This document shows, piece after piece, positions 8,548 through 17,783 of a stretch of DNA of 64,000 nt. The stretch is taken from contig NZ_NXIF01000041.1 of NCBI RefSeq assembly GCF_002837275.1, positions 1 to 64,000 of the forward strand, given 5' to 3'. The notes under the pieces were generated by a model. The model was given only the letters and a program-made list of their open reading frames with translations, was not told the origin of the DNA and searched no databases. The stretch is from Malaciobacter halophilus (GTDB taxonomy: Bacteria; Campylobacterota; Campylobacteria; Campylobacterales; Arcobacteraceae). A program made the position numbers and the translations under genes. How positions within the stretch are numbered: position 1 is the stretch's first letter; every line of letters starts with the position of its first letter.

Positions 8548-8949
8548 AAGCTTTTTATATGTTTTAAAATCATCATGATTGTATATCTCAAAATCAATAC
8601 TATATAAAGGATTTGATTTTAAATAAGATATACAATCATGAATACACTGCTTAGTATCATCACAATAAATATAAAATTTCATCTCTCCTTCAAATATATC
8701 TACTGCAACTAAAAGAAGTTTTTTCTCATTTTCCAACTGTTTTAAATGATTTTGCTCAAAACTTGCAAAAAATGCTAAACAAGATGCATCAGGGAACATA
8801 ATATCATCTGCTACATGAAATTTATGTATTATTACAACTAAATTTTTATTAGAGATTATTTGCATTGGTTCTAAATACTCTCTTACTCTTAACATTTGAT
8901 TTATATTTTTAGTCTCTTTCAACTTCCAATGTTCATCTAAATTTACCAT
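8536..8949 (-). CDS. DUF695-like cytoplasmic protein
   Basis: The 137-residue soluble protein has the pattern of DUF695: a central acidic turn, then LLLVAVDIFEGEMKFYIYCDD and a final segment FEIYNHDDFKTYKKLL. The match is by eye and moderate. It overlaps the ung start region by seven bases on the same strand (its ATG at 8949 lies inside the 3' end of ung), implying translational coupling with ung. No function is known. Confidence 0.5.
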   Translation of the reverse strand: MVNLDEHWKLKETKNINQMLRVREYLEPMQIISNKNLVVIIHKFHVADDIMFPDASCLAFFASFEQNHLKQLENEKKLLLVAVDIFEGEMKFYIYCDDTKQCIHDCISYLKSNPLYSIDFEIYNHDDFKTYKKLLLI

Positions 8950-9593
8950 TTTATAGGCTCTTTTCCTAGTTTTACTAATATTTCATTTGTTTTACTAAAA
9001 TGTTCACACCCAAAAAAGCCTCTATATGCAGATAAAGGACTTGGGTGTGGAGCAGTTAATATATAATGAATATCTTCATTGATTATTTTACTTTTTGAAA
9101 TAGCAGGTGCACCCCAAAGTAAAAAAACTATATTTTTACAATTTTTATTTATATATTTTATTATATTGTCTGTAAAAATCTCCCACCCTAACTTATGATG
9201 TGATTTTGGTTTTGACTCTTCTACTGTTAAAATTGTATTTAAAAGTAATACTCCTTGTTTTGCCCAAGAAGTTAAATCTCCATCTTCACATGTACTATTG
9301 TGTTTTAAATCTTGTTTTATCTCTTTTAGTATATTTACCATTGAAGGAGGATTTTTAATACTACTTGGAGTAGAAAAAGCCAAACCTTGTGCCTGATTTA
9401 AGCCATGATAAGGGTCTTGACCTAAAATCACTACTTTTAAATTATCAATATCTGTAAGCTCAAAGGCTCTAAAAATATTTTCATATTTAGGGAAAACTGT
9501 TGATGTTTTATACTTATGTTCAATAGTTTTCATGAGTTTTTTATAGTAATCTTTACTCTTTTGTTCATCAATTACTTGTTTCCAAGAGTTCAT
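8943..9593 (-). CDS. ung: Uracil-DNA glycosylase
   Basis: The family 1 glycosylase shows the water-activating motif GQDPYHG (about residue 58), the Pro/Ser loop, and the Leu-loop HPSPLSAYRGFFGCEHF near the C-terminus. It removes uracil from DNA. The start was placed at 9593 because AAGGAG lies four bases upstream; the longer frame begins at a TTG without a ribosome site. The resulting 216 residues fit the family. Confidence 0.95.
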   Translation of the reverse strand: MNSWKQVIDEQKSKDYYKKLMKTIEHKYKTSTVFPKYENIFRAFELTDIDNLKVVILGQDPYHGLNQAQGLAFSTPSSIKNPPSMVNILKEIKQDLKHNSTCEDGDLTSWAKQGVLLLNTILTVEESKPKSHHKLGWEIFTDNIIKYINKNCKNIVFLLWGAPAISKSKIINEDIHYILTAPHPSPLSAYRGFFGCEHFSKTNEILVKLGKEPIKW

Positions 9594-9676
9594 TTTGCTC
9601 CTTAGCAATAAATATTCATTTTTTATTAATAGTAATTTAAATATTATAACATGATAAAAAAAAACGAAGGTTTAAA

Positions 9677-10267
9677 ATGAAATCATTTTTTATAACAATT
9701 GGAGTAATTTTATTAGCTATTTTTATATTAATTGCAGTAAATATTAATAATATTCCAAAATTAGATGAGAATGTAAAGGCATCTTGGTCTCAAGTACAAA
9801 ATCAATATAAAAGAAGAGCAGATTTAATCCCTAACTTAGTATCAACTGTAAAAGCTTATGCAAGTCACGAAAAATCAACTTTACAAGAAGTTACAAAAGC
9901 AAGAGCAAGTGTAGGAAAACTTAATATTTCTGAAAATATGCTATCAAATCCACAACTATTTGAACAGTTTCAAAAAGCACAAAGTAATTTAAGTTCAGCT
10001 CTTTCAAGATTAATGTTAGTAGTAGAAAAATATCCTAATTTAAAAGCAAATAAAAACTTCTTAGCTCTTCAATCACAACTTGAAGGAACAGAAAATAGAA
10101 TTTCTGTGGCAAGAAGAGATTATATACAAACAGTAAAAGAGTACAATACAGAGCTTAGAACTTATCCAGGTAAATTTGTTGCTGCTATTTTATATCCAGA
10201 AGCAAAAATAAAACAAACATTTACAGCATCACCAAATGAGCAAGAAGTACCTAAAGTAGAATTCTAA
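9677..10267 (+). CDS. LemA family protein
   Basis: The 196-residue protein has an N-terminal membrane anchor (about 4-24) and the LemA helical domain: VKASWSQVQNQYKRRADLIP (about 33-52), then VKAYASHEKSTL, and the closing ARRDYIQTVKEYN with a YPGKFVAA stretch. LemA proteins are anchored with the helical part outside or inside the membrane; their role is not settled. It is followed within one base by two TPM-domain genes, a common LemA-TPM association. Confidence 0.92.
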   Translation: MKSFFITIGVILLAIFILIAVNINNIPKLDENVKASWSQVQNQYKRRADLIPNLVSTVKAYASHEKSTLQEVTKARASVGKLNISENMLSNPQLFEQFQKAQSNLSSALSRLMLVVEKYPNLKANKNFLALQSQLEGTENRISVARRDYIQTVKEYNTELRTYPGKFVAAILYPEAKIKQTFTASPNEQEVPKVEF

Positions 10268-10268
10268 A

Positions 10269-11141
10269 ATGAAAAAATTTTTCTACTATTTTATACTTAC
10301 TTGTTTTATTTTTTCTACTAATTTATTAGCACAAATTAATTTCCCCTCTCTTACAGGAAGAGTAGTTGATAATGCAAAAATATTAACTACTTCTCAATTA
10401 AAAAGTTTAACTGCAATTTTAAAAAAGCATGAAGAGCAAACATCAAATCAAATTGTAGTTTTAACTTTAAAAAATCTTGATGGTTATGAAATTGCAGATT
10501 ATGGTTATCAAATTGCTAGATATTGGAAACTTGGTCAAAAAGATAAGAATAACGGTGTTTTATTACTTATTTCTTTAGAAGATAGAAAATTAAGAATTGA
10601 AGTTGGATATGGACTTGAAGGAGTATTAACTGATAAAATTTCCCATGAAATAATTGAATATACAATTAAACCTGAATTTAAAAAAGGTGATTACTATCAA
10701 GGAGTATTAAAAGGTGTTAAGGCTATTATAAAAAGTATAAAAGGTGAATATAAAAAAAGCAATTCACCTCAAACTTATAAAGATGAATCTTTTATCTCAC
10801 ATCTCCCTTTTGAGTTTTTAGGCTTTATTACTCTGTTTATCTTTATTTTTTTACCCAAAATAATAAGATTAATAGGATTTTCTTTATTATTTGGTTTTTT
10901 AAGTGGTATTTTTGCACTATTAGCAACAAGTAGTGGTATTGTATTTTTTATAGTTTTTATACTTGTATCTAGTGTTTTATTTATGAATTTTAAAAATGCT
11001 TCTAATAAAAATAGCTCATCTTATAGTAGCTTTAATAACTCTTCAAGTTTTGGCAGTTCTTCAAGTTTTAGTAGTTCTTCAAGTAGTTTTAGTGGCGGTG
11101 GAGGAAGTTTTGGTGGCGGTGGAGCCAGTGGGAGTTGGTAA
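10269..11141 (+). CDS. TPM domain-containing membrane protein (YgcG-like)
   Basis: The 290-residue protein has a signal peptide (about 1-21), a TPM domain (about 28-155, with GRVVDNAKILT and RIEVGYGLEGVLTDKI), one or two membrane spans (about 177-240), and a low-complexity Ser/Gly tail ending in FSGGGGSFGGGGASGSW. This architecture is typical of YgcG/TPM partners of LemA. The tail is a repeat-rich stretch likely to be flexible. The next gene overlaps its stop as TAATG. Confidence 0.9.
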   Translation: MKKFFYYFILTCFIFSTNLLAQINFPSLTGRVVDNAKILTTSQLKSLTAILKKHEEQTSNQIVVLTLKNLDGYEIADYGYQIARYWKLGQKDKNNGVLLLISLEDRKLRIEVGYGLEGVLTDKISHEIIEYTIKPEFKKGDYYQGVLKGVKAIIKSIKGEYKKSNSPQTYKDESFISHLPFEFLGFITLFIFIFLPKIIRLIGFSLLFGFLSGIFALLATSSGIVFFIVFILVSSVLFMNFKNASNKNSSSYSSFNNSSSFGSSSSFSSSSSSFSGGGGSFGGGGASGSW

Positions 11142-11752
11142 TGTATTTAAATGAAAATGAAAAAAAGTTAATTTCTCAAGAGATTAAGAATCTTGAAAAA
11201 AAAAGTTCCGTAGAATTAGTAGCAGTTATTACTAAAAACTCATCAATATATAAATTTGAAAAAATATTAGTATCATTAGCAATTACAACAATAGTTTCAA
11301 TAATTGCACTATTTTTTGATATTAATACAATCATCTTTTTCCAATTGCAAATTGTAGTTTTTACTCTTATTTATAGTCTGTTTTATAATTTTGAAGATTT
11401 GATTTTATATTTTATTCCAAAAAAATATAAACATCAAAAAGCTTCATATAAAGCAAATAAAGAGTTTGAGAATCTTGGAATTAAAAATACAAAAACAAAA
11501 CAAGGTATAATGTTTTTTGTATCAATAGATGAAAGATATGTTGAGATAATAACAGATAAACACATAAGAGAAAAAATAGATAATAAATATTGGGAAGATA
11601 TTATAAATAAGTTTATAAAAGATGTTAAAAATAATGAACTATCAAAAGGCTACTTAAAAGCAATTAACTCATGTTCAAAAACTTTAATAAATAAATTTCC
11701 AATTGAAAAAAATGATATAAATGAACTTAGTAATGAGGTAAGAGAAATATGA
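11141..11752 (+). CDS. Second TPM domain protein
   Basis: The protein of about 203 residues opens with YLNENEKKLISQEIKNLEKKS, the start of a TPM_phosphatase domain, interrupted by two membrane segments (about 43-85), and then resumes with KQGIMFFVSIDERYVEIITD. Splitting of the TPM fold by a hairpin of membrane spans is a known variant. The start at 11141 uses GGGAG seven bases upstream and overlaps the previous stop. The end overlaps the phosphatase gene by four bases. Confidence 0.85.
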   Translation: MYLNENEKKLISQEIKNLEKKSSVELVAVITKNSSIYKFEKILVSLAITTIVSIIALFFDINTIIFFQLQIVVFTLIYSLFYNFEDLILYFIPKKYKHQKASYKANKEFENLGIKNTKTKQGIMFFVSIDERYVEIITDKHIREKIDNKYWEDIINKFIKDVKNNELSKGYLKAINSCSKTLINKFPIEKNDINELSNEVREI

Positions 11753-12399
11753 AAAAGAATAAAGCAATAATATTTGATTTAGATGGAACACTTATTGATT
11801 CTGTTTTAGATATTGCACTATGTATGAATGAAGTATTAGAAGAGTTAAATTTAAAAAGTTACGAAATAGAAGAGTATAACTACTTTTTAGGTGGAGGAGT
11901 TGATGTATTAGTAAATAATGTACTAAAAAATCCAAGCAAAGAGTTAAAACAATTAGTTACTAAAAGATTTCAAGAAGTTTATGAAACTACATTGCATAGT
12001 AATACTAAAGCTTACGAAGGAGTATATGAACTATTAAAACAGTTACAAAATAGAGGTTTTAATATTGCAGTATTATCAAATAAGCCTCATAAATTTACTA
12101 AAGGATATGTAGATAAGATTTTTAAACAATTTAATTTAAAAGAGGTTCATGGACAAAAAGATGCTATTCCTAAAAAACCAAATCCGCAAGCAGCTATAAA
12201 TATAGCTAAAAGCTTTAATATACCTTGTCAAGATATATATTTTGTAGGAGATACAAAAGTTGACATGCAAACTGCAAATAATGCAAATATGATAAGTATT
12301 GGTGTATTATGGGGTTTTAGAAATGAACAAGAACTAAAAGATTATGGTGCAAAATATATAGTAAAACATCCTTTAGAGATTTTAGATATTGTTAACTAA
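11749..12399 (+). CDS. gph: HAD-superfamily phosphatase, phosphoglycolate phosphatase-like
   Basis: The 216-residue protein has HAD motif I DLDGTLIDS (about 9-17), motif II VLSNKPHK, and motif III/IV GDTKVDMQTA. The cap domain length matches Gph, which clears 2-phosphoglycolate, but HAD substrate calls by motif are weak. The ATGA overlap with the TPM gene puts it at the end of the lemA-TPM-TPM-gph unit. Confidence 0.8.
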   Translation: MKKNKAIIFDLDGTLIDSVLDIALCMNEVLEELNLKSYEIEEYNYFLGGGVDVLVNNVLKNPSKELKQLVTKRFQEVYETTLHSNTKAYEGVYELLKQLQNRGFNIAVLSNKPHKFTKGYVDKIFKQFNLKEVHGQKDAIPKKPNPQAAINIAKSFNIPCQDIYFVGDTKVDMQTANNANMISIGVLWGFRNEQELKDYGAKYIVKHPLEILDIVN

Positions 12400-12437
12400 A
12401 ATAGTAATTAATAAAAAAGATTAACCTCTTTAAAAGG

Positions 12438-12464
12438 TTGCATATGCAATAGTTGCATATGCAA
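12438..12464. promoter_or_regulatory. Double palindromic operator for the MarR regulator
   Basis: The perfect 12-base palindrome TTGCATATGCAA occurs twice, at 12438-12449 and 12453-12464, three bases apart. It lies 20 bases before the MarR start codon, the usual place for autoregulation. The 15-base centre-to-centre distance would put two dimers on different faces of the helix. Binding by the adjacent MarR protein is inferred. Confidence 0.7.
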
Positions 12465-12483
12465 CATATTTAAAGGAGTTATT

Positions 12484-12921
12484 ATGTATGAAGATATACA
12501 TAGTTCAATTGGCTTTAAGATAAGCCAAACTGCAAATAGATTAAATTATGATTTTGTTCATGTTCTTTCACCATTTGATATTGCTCCAGAACAAAGAGCA
12601 ACTTTAGAACTTATAAGTAAAGATAATCAAGTAAATCAAACTAAAATTGCATCAATACTAGGAAAAAATAAAACAACTGTATGTAGGTCACTAAATGCTT
12701 TAGAAAAAAAAGAGTTAATCAAAAGAGATTGCCAAGAAAAAGATAAAAGAGTTAATATTATTAAATTAACACAAAAAGGCAAAGATGTTCTTCAAGCAAG
12801 TCAAGAAAGTGTTATTAAATTTAGAGAAAAATTAAGTTCAGATTTAACAAAAGAAGAGATTAATAAACTATTTGAACTTTTAAATAAAGTTTCAAATACA
12901 GTAAGTAAGGAGGATTTTTGA
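12484..12921 (+). CDS. MarR family transcriptional regulator
   Basis: The 145-residue winged helix protein shows NQTKIASILGKNKTTVCRSL as the recognition helix region (about 57-76) and DKRVNIIKLTQKGKDVL as the wing (about 86-102). It has two cysteines in this region (in TVCRS and RDCQEK), possible redox sensors. AAAGGAG precedes the ATG. Its stop overlaps the TTG start of the efflux gene, so it probably represses both through the palindromes just upstream. Confidence 0.92.
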   Translation: MYEDIHSSIGFKISQTANRLNYDFVHVLSPFDIAPEQRATLELISKDNQVNQTKIASILGKNKTTVCRSLNALEKKELIKRDCQEKDKRVNIIKLTQKGKDVLQASQESVIKFREKLSSDLTKEEINKLFELLNKVSNTVSKEDF

Positions 12922-14075
12922 GAAAATCAATAGGCCATATATATTTAATTATTTTATTAGCCTTTTTATCTTCAGTTGCGCCTATTGCAATAGATACATA
13001 TATTCCATCAATACCAACAATAGCAACTGACTTTAACGTAAGTATAGAAAAAATAGAATTAACATTATCGATATTTTTAATAGGTTTTTCAATAGGTCAA
13101 GTTTTTGGAGGAACTTTTTCTGATAGAATTGGAAGAAAAAAATCTTCAATAATAGGCCTTTTAGGCTTTAGTTTTTTTAGTTTTTTAATAATCTTAAGTT
13201 CATCAGTTTATGAATTATGGGTTTATAGATTCTTTGAGGCTTTTTTTGGTGGATTTGTAGTAGTAAATGCAAATGCAGTAGTAAGAGATTTATTCCATGG
13301 AAAAGAAGCAGCAAAAATATTTTCACTAATTGGAACAATAAGAAGTATAGCACCACTTGCAGCTCCTGCAATTGGTTCTTTTATTATTCATTTTTACTCA
13401 TGGAAAGCAGTATTTATGTTTTTATGTATATACTCTATTTTAATTGCTTTATGGGTATCTAAAGATTTAAAAGAGACATTTACGCATACTAATCAAAGTG
13501 TAATAGAGTCTTATAAAGCTGTTTTAAAAAACAAAATGGCAATGAAAGCAATGCTTACATTAGCCATATGTTTTTCAGGTTTTTTTATTTTAGTTGCAAA
13601 ATCATCTTTTATATATATTGAGTATTTTAATATTTCGACTGACTATTTCCCTTTTTTCTTTGGGATTAATTTTTTAGTAATAATGGTAATGATTAGAGTA
13701 AATATAAAACTACTTAAAACATTTACTCAATTAGAGCTAATAAAATATACAATTATAATACAGATTATTGCTGGTATTTTACTAATGAGTTTAGCTCAAG
13801 GTATTTCAATAATTACTACAATGATTCTAATAGCAACATATATGAGTATGATGGCTTTTATATTTGGTAATAGCACAGCTTTAGCAATGGAACATTTTAC
13901 AAAAAATGCAGGTGTTGCTTCTTCTGTTATTGGAGTATTACAGTTTGGCTTAGGAGCTTTAATATCTTCAATAGCACTAATGTTCCATAATCAAACATTT
14001 ATGCCAATTGGAGCTAGTATTGCAACTATTTCATTTGTTGCTTATTTAATTATTAGAACATATAAAGTAAAGTAA
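12918..14075 (+). CDS. Bcr/CflA family multidrug efflux MFS transporter
   Basis: The 385-residue protein has 12 membrane spans with the drug-H+ antiporter motifs IDTYIPSIPTIATDFNVS (about 25-42) and GQVFGGTFSDRIGRKKS (about 60-76), typical of Bcr/CflA. Translation begins at a TTG that overlaps the marR stop (TTGA), with AAGGAGG five bases upstream, a clear coupled start. It would pump drugs or metabolites out of the cell under MarR control. Confidence 0.9.
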   Translation: MRKSIGHIYLIILLAFLSSVAPIAIDTYIPSIPTIATDFNVSIEKIELTLSIFLIGFSIGQVFGGTFSDRIGRKKSSIIGLLGFSFFSFLIILSSSVYELWVYRFFEAFFGGFVVVNANAVVRDLFHGKEAAKIFSLIGTIRSIAPLAAPAIGSFIIHFYSWKAVFMFLCIYSILIALWVSKDLKETFTHTNQSVIESYKAVLKNKMAMKAMLTLAICFSGFFILVAKSSFIYIEYFNISTDYFPFFFGINFLVIMVMIRVNIKLLKTFTQLELIKYTIIIQIIAGILLMSLAQGISIITTMILIATYMSMMAFIFGNSTALAMEHFTKNAGVASSVIGVLQFGLGALISSIALMFHNQTFMPIGASIATISFVAYLIIRTYKVK

Positions 14076-14094
14076 AGAGTCTATTCTCTTTACT
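14071..14094. terminator. Bidirectional terminator between two convergent genes
   Basis: AGTAAAGAG (14071-14079) and CTCTTTACT (14086-14094) form a 9-bp stem with a six-base loop. On the plus strand TAATTTTT follows. It overlaps the MFS stop and lies just outside the convergent gene at 14101. Confidence 0.75.
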
Positions 14095-14100
14095 TAATTT

Positions 14101-14499
14101 TTATTCTACACCTATTTGAAAAAACTTTTCATCTACTTTTTCATATTTAGCAATTGAACAAGTAATTTTTAGTGCATTATCATAATCTTTAAACTCTTGA
14201 ATAAAAAAATCTTGTAATTTTTTTGCATCTGCAGTTCTAAAAATAAAATATCCAAGAATATCTGTTCCTCTAGAACCAGCTTTTTCTATACCAAAACTGT
14301 CAAATTTCCAATCAACACCTTTAGCAAAGAAAAATACCTCTTCTATTCTTCTTATTAATTCTTCTCTTACACTATTGTTATACTCTTTTAAATGTACATA
14401 AAAAGCAACATTTGTATTATATTGTTGTTGTACTAATTTTTGTTCACTTTGGGTTTTAGGTTCACTAGATATCATAAAATTCTCTTTTTCAATATTCAT
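14101..14499 (-). CDS. Conserved-looking cytoplasmic protein of unknown function
   Basis: The start at 14499 is chosen because AAGGGAG lies seven bases upstream; a longer frame to 14544 has no such site. The 132 residues contain no membrane segment. A folded alpha/beta region runs from about residue 32 (VAFYVHLKEYN) to 115 with YFIFRTADAKKLQDFFIQEF. I do not recognise the family. It is a single gene bounded by terminators on both sides. Confidence 0.55.
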   Translation of the reverse strand: MNIEKENFMISSEPKTQSEQKLVQQQYNTNVAFYVHLKEYNNSVREELIRRIEEVFFFAKGVDWKFDSFGIEKAGSRGTDILGYFIFRTADAKKLQDFFIQEFKDYDNALKITCSIAKYEKVDEKFFQIGVE

Positions 14500-14624
14500 T
14501 ATTTTCTCCCTTTTAACTACAAATAGATTTATAATTATATACAAGAAATATAAATCTAAAGAAAAGTCTATATTAAAATATTACAAATAACCTAAATGTG
14601 AGTTATAAATCTGATTAAAAAGCT

Positions 14625-14650
14625 AATACTTGGAAATAACTCCAAGTATT
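14625..14650 (-). terminator. Terminator of the DksA-like gene
   Basis: AATACTTGGA and TCCAAGTATT form a 10-bp stem with a six-base loop, followed on the minus strand by AGCTTTTTAA. The stem begins inside the DksA-like stop codon. Confidence 0.8.
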
Positions 14651-15026
14651 AATTGCCATTTTTTTCATTATCTATATAGCTTCTACAATCTATACAATAA
14701 ATAGCATGAGGTTTAACTCTTAATCTTTTTATGCTTATTTCACTATCACACATTTCACAAAGACCTGTGTACTCACCTTTTTCTATCTTTTTTAAAGCAT
14801 GGTCAATCAAATTAAGCTCTTTTAATTGCTGTTTTTTTATATGAATATCATTTGAATAATCTCTACTTGCAGCGGCAAAATCTCCATCATCATTTAAATC
14901 CATATCACTTAAAGACTCATGCTCAGTATCAATAGTTCTTAGAGTTGTTTCAATTTTTTGTTTATTTTGTAACAACAATACATGTATCTCTTCAATCTGC
15001 TTTTGATTTAAAGCCCTTTTTCCCAT
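14649..15026 (-). CDS. dksA: DksA/TraR family C4 zinc-finger protein
   Basis: The 125-residue protein has a coiled-coil N-terminal half and a C4 zinc finger near the end (CEMC and CIDC, about residues 90-116). The tip segment NDDGDFAAASRD carries the DxxDxA pattern needed by DksA to act in the RNA polymerase channel. At 125 residues it is shorter than E. coli DksA (151). A TATAAT box lies about 35 bases before the ATG with the dyad TTGCAAC/GTTGCAG (15062-15078) next to it, a possible operator. Confidence 0.85.
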   Translation of the reverse strand: MGKRALNQKQIEEIHVLLLQNKQKIETTLRTIDTEHESLSDMDLNDDGDFAAASRDYSNDIHIKKQQLKELNLIDHALKKIEKGEYTGLCEMCDSEISIKRLRVKPHAIYCIDCRSYIDNEKNGN

Positions 15027-15196
15027 AACCCATCCTAAAATTTTTGGCGAATTATACTTAATTGCAACTGTGTTGCAGCTAAATTTTATAACAAATTTAT
15101 ATTTTTTTTAGTTTTTAACAATAATAATATAATTTAAATTAATAATAAGCTTTATCCATTGTAATATTATTTTTATAATTATAATCTAGCTATAAG

Positions 15197-16489
15197 TTAA
15201 TTATGATAATTATTTTTAACAAAATAAACACTTTCTTTTATTTTTAGTGCACTGTTTTTATAATCAAAATTTGGTTCTTGCTCTTCTTTATTTAACCATT
15301 GTCTAACATAAAAATTACCATTATACTGTTTTGACTGTTTAATTACATCAAAAATTCTATATGATTTATCATTGCCTACAAAAGCCTGATAAGCAATATT
15401 TCCATAATTTGATGCAGGATTATAATCTATTAAATAACTTTCAAAAAAAGCTGCAACAATTCTAAAATCTATTCCTAAAGTTTTAATAAGATAGTTTGCT
15501 AGAAGTTGTCTATTTCTATTACTTAACCATCCTGTAGTTTTTAATTCAACAATACTTGCATCAATAATATCAACTTGTGTATTTGCCCTTAAAAAATTAT
15601 CTATTAATTCTTTATTTGTTTTAAACTTATACTCTTTTTCTTGTAAGCCTTTTTTTAAAAAAAGTCTATTTTTAGAAAGATACATCACTAAATAAAAAAA
15701 ATCTCTCCATAATAACTCAAAATATATCCAATATGAGGATTCACTTTTAAAACTTTTTTCTTCTTCTTTTTTTAATCTATAATAGATAGTTCTTGCACTA
15801 ATAGCACCTACACTTAAATATGCAGATAACTTTGTTGAATTATCAAAACCACACATTTCATTTCTAGTAGTTTTATAAGAGTGAATAAAATGCATATAAT
15901 ATTCCAATCGTTTTAATGCATTTTTTTCTCCACCTTTAAATTTTATAGCATATTTAGGCATTTTTATATTAATAGCTTCTATTTTTTTTGTTTCAAAATT
16001 AATAGTATTTACTCTATTTAAATCATCAAGTGGCTCTAAAATTCTTTGTTTTTCAGCTTTTTTCCTAAAATGACTAAAACTTTTAGTATAATCAAAAACA
16101 AAAGGCTCAATCATTGTTTGATTAAAAAAACTTTTATACTCATACTTTTTTAAAATATTTTCAAACTCTTTTTCATATACTCCAACTTCTTCATCAAAAT
16201 ATATTTTTATTTTATAGGCTTTATTTAATTTTCTTAAAGCTTCTTCAATATCATCAACAATTGATAAATTTATACCATATACTAATAGATTTTTTTGTAA
16301 ATCTATTAATGTTTCACTTATAAAATTTTCTCTATATATTTCACAAGCTTTGAAGTTATAATTTTTGCCTTTATTAATTTGTGTACTATATAATCCTAAA
16401 ACTACACTATTATATTTTGTTGCATTATATAAAGCATAATTGTCTTTTACTCTTAAATTATTTCTAAATATTACTATTGCTACTTCCAT
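15197..16489 (-). CDS. Cryptochrome/photolyase, Cry-DASH type
   Basis: The 430-residue protein has an N-terminal photolyase alpha/beta domain (from VAIVIFRNNLRVKDNYALY) and a C-terminal FAD domain. The segment WLSNRNRQLLANYLIK, then FFESYLIDYNPASNYGN, and the final RIFDVIKQSKQYN resemble Cry-DASH more than class I photolyase. Such enzymes use light to repair cyclobutane dimers, mostly in single-stranded DNA, or act as photosensors. The FAD-binding region is complete. Confidence 0.8.
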   Translation of the reverse strand: MEVAIVIFRNNLRVKDNYALYNATKYNSVVLGLYSTQINKGKNYNFKACEIYRENFISETLIDLQKNLLVYGINLSIVDDIEEALRKLNKAYKIKIYFDEEVGVYEKEFENILKKYEYKSFFNQTMIEPFVFDYTKSFSHFRKKAEKQRILEPLDDLNRVNTINFETKKIEAINIKMPKYAIKFKGGEKNALKRLEYYMHFIHSYKTTRNEMCGFDNSTKLSAYLSVGAISARTIYYRLKKEEEKSFKSESSYWIYFELLWRDFFYLVMYLSKNRLFLKKGLQEKEYKFKTNKELIDNFLRANTQVDIIDASIVELKTTGWLSNRNRQLLANYLIKTLGIDFRIVAAFFESYLIDYNPASNYGNIAYQAFVGNDKSYRIFDVIKQSKQYNGNFYVRQWLNKEEQEPNFDYKNSALKIKESVYFVKNNYHN

Positions 16490-16545
16490 AATAATAGTAT
16501 ATTTAAGAGTTTAATTTTTTAATATAGTTTTTTTGTAAGATAAAA

Positions 16546-17775
16546 TTACTGTTTTGCAAGGGATTTACCAGCTAAGTAACCACTTGCCCATGCAAAATGA
16601 AGATTAAAACCACCTCTATTTCCAACTATATCTAAAACTTCTCCAGCAAAATATAGATTTTTACAAAATTTACTCTCATAAGTTTTACTATCAACCTCAT
16701 CTGTTCTTACTCCTCCACCACTTGCCTCAGCATGCTTAAAACCTTGTGTATCTTCTATTTTAAATCTTAAGTTAGTTAAACTATTAACTATAGCTCTTAT
16801 ATGTTTTGCATTTATATCTTTAGATTTTAACTCTTTATTGATATTATTCATTTCAAGAATTACTAAAGCTAATTTTCTTGAGACAATACCACTTAAAGCT
16901 GTAAAAACATCACTATGTTTTAAAGTTTTAAATAGATTTTCTAAAATTCCTAATAACTCATTTTTTGTAAGATTTGGAAAAAGATTTATAGAAATAGCAA
17001 CATCTTGATATAAACTCAAAGGATATACTGCATATTGAGATATATCTAAAATAGCAAATCCTGAAACTCCATATTTTGTAAAAAGAACATCGCCTGTAAT
17101 CTCTTTTTGTTTTTGTTTATCTATATACAAACTTACAGTTGATTCTTTTTTTACACCTTGTAATTTACTTTTATATTCAAAATCAGTATGCAAACCAACT
17201 AATGATGGATATGTAAGATTAAAACTATGTTTAAAACTTGTAGCAATTGATATACCATCTTCTGTTGAGTTTAACTGTGGTGCTGCTTGTAAGCCACTGC
17301 TTATGAGAACTTTATCATAATTATTAAACTCTTTATTAAGAGATTGTAAAATAAACTTTTCATTCTCTTTTTTAATCTTTACTATTTTTGTTTCTAATAT
17401 CTGTTTTATACCTAAGTTTATTAACTCATTTTCAAATAAATTTACAACTGATTTTGCTTCATTTGATAAAGGATATACTTTACAACTACTTTTTATATCC
17501 AAAATTAAACCAATTGTTTTACAAAATTTTTCAAAAGCATTAAAATCAAACTGTTTTAATGCATCTATAACAAAAGCTGGATTTTCCCCAATATAGTTTT
17601 CAAAACTAATTTCTGTATTAGAGATATTACATCTTCCATTACCAGATGCAAGTATTTTTTTTCCAACTGCTTTATTTATATCAAATATATCAATATCTAT
17701 TTTATTATTTAATCTTTTTGCAGTAATTGCAGCCATTAACCCTGCTGCACCACCACCAATAATTGCTATTTTCAA
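16546..17775 (-). CDS. BaiN/HI0933 family FAD-dependent oxidoreductase
   Basis: The roughly 410-residue flavoprotein opens with KIAIIGGGAAGLMAAITAKR (dinucleotide fold) and has the family KKILASGNGRCNISNTE segment and the C-terminal AGEVLDIVGNRGGFNLHFA. The reaction is unknown for most family members. Start: an upstream ATG at 17805 overlaps the cupin gene; the TTG at 17775 lies just past that gene's stop with TAAGG nearby and gives the usual N-terminus, so it is preferred. Confidence 0.85.
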   Translation of the reverse strand: MKIAIIGGGAAGLMAAITAKRLNNKIDIDIFDINKAVGKKILASGNGRCNISNTEISFENYIGENPAFVIDALKQFDFNAFEKFCKTIGLILDIKSSCKVYPLSNEAKSVVNLFENELINLGIKQILETKIVKIKKENEKFILQSLNKEFNNYDKVLISSGLQAAPQLNSTEDGISIATSFKHSFNLTYPSLVGLHTDFEYKSKLQGVKKESTVSLYIDKQKQKEITGDVLFTKYGVSGFAILDISQYAVYPLSLYQDVAISINLFPNLTKNELLGILENLFKTLKHSDVFTALSGIVSRKLALVILEMNNINKELKSKDINAKHIRAIVNSLTNLRFKIEDTQGFKHAEASGGGVRTDEVDSKTYESKFCKNLYFAGEVLDIVGNRGGFNLHFAWASGYLAGKSLAKQ

Positions 17776-17783
17776 ATCAAACC

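Noticed and set aside
11039-11140. Serine/glycine repeat as a DNA tandem repeat or mobile element
   Set aside because: It codes the normal flexible tail of TPM proteins and has no flanking repeats.
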